From: Bacillota bacterium
GTDB taxonomy: Bacteria > Bacillota > Clostridia > Christensenellales > SZUA-584
Direction: 5' to 3'
Length of the DNA: 12,121 nt
Assembly: GCA_023428025.1 (NCBI GenBank)
Contig: JAEYZN010000020.1
Coordinates: 1-12,121 of the forward strand
The translations under genes were made by a program, and so were the position numbers. Within the stretch, counting starts at the first letter, position 1, and each line of letters starts with the position of its first letter. Below, piece by piece: positions 12,025 to 12,121 of this stretch. The notes below the pieces were generated by a model. That model made no database searches and was not told where the DNA came from. It saw nothing but the letters and a program-made list of their open reading frames with translations.

Positions 12025-12121
12025 ATTTGAGCGCTCGCTTGACAGGGAGCGGGAACGGAACCTTGAGAAGACAGAAAAGAGCTTAAAACCGGGTAAAAGA
12101 GGGCCTTGGAAAAGGGGCTTG

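Overview
The window looks like a chromosomal segment of a moderately high-GC anaerobic Firmicute, most likely a Clostridia-type gut bacterium. The basis is the order tilS-hpt-ftsH (a classic Firmicutes block), a type III glutamine synthetase, a DUF2089 regulator with a YvlD-type membrane protein, strong AAGGAGG-type ribosome binding sites, and GC-rich genes separated by AT-rich spacers. No phage, transposase, CRISPR or toxin genes were seen. The species cannot be named from the sequence alone.

Layout, left to right. Positions 1-581 hold no gene. They hold a terminator of an upstream gene followed by a nest of palindromic repeats and promoter elements. Positions 582-4455 on the plus strand are tilS (tRNA-Ile lysidine synthetase), hpt (hypoxanthine phosphoribosyltransferase, overlapping tilS by 11 bases) and ftsH (membrane AAA protease, own promoter, TTG start), closed by a strong terminator. 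Between ftsH and ksgA, the minus strand carries a perfect-consensus promoter followed by a compact hairpin-C-rich-hairpin transcript unit, which I read as a candidate small RNA. Then come ksgA/rsmA (16S rRNA dimethyltransferase, apparently leaderless) and pckA (a divergent ATP-type PEP carboxykinase), both plus strand.

Positions 7458-7743 are a repeat- and terminator-rich convergence zone. The minus strand from 9194 down to 7744 is a tight four-gene operon: a DUF2089 zinc-ribbon/HTH protein, a SHOCT-like protein, a small one-helix membrane protein and a YvlD-type four-helix membrane protein. It resembles the yvl-type envelope-associated gene sets of Firmicutes. Upstream of it lies an AT-rich spacer with three helically phased repeats. 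Positions 11489-9414 (minus) encode glnN, a type III glutamine synthetase. Its leader of about 100 bases contains a terminator-like hairpin with a U-run directly before the ribosome binding site, suggesting attenuation. The last 500 bases hold a probable gene remnant and a rightward promoter that feeds something beyond the window.

Most of the window is housekeeping: tRNA decoding, purine salvage, membrane proteolysis, rRNA modification, gluconeogenesis/anaplerosis and ammonia assimilation. The less ordinary content is in non-coding DNA (candidate sRNA, glnN leader, leaderless ksgA, repeat families) and in the DUF2089/SHOCT/YvlD cassette. I did not find a clear new defence or metabolic system.
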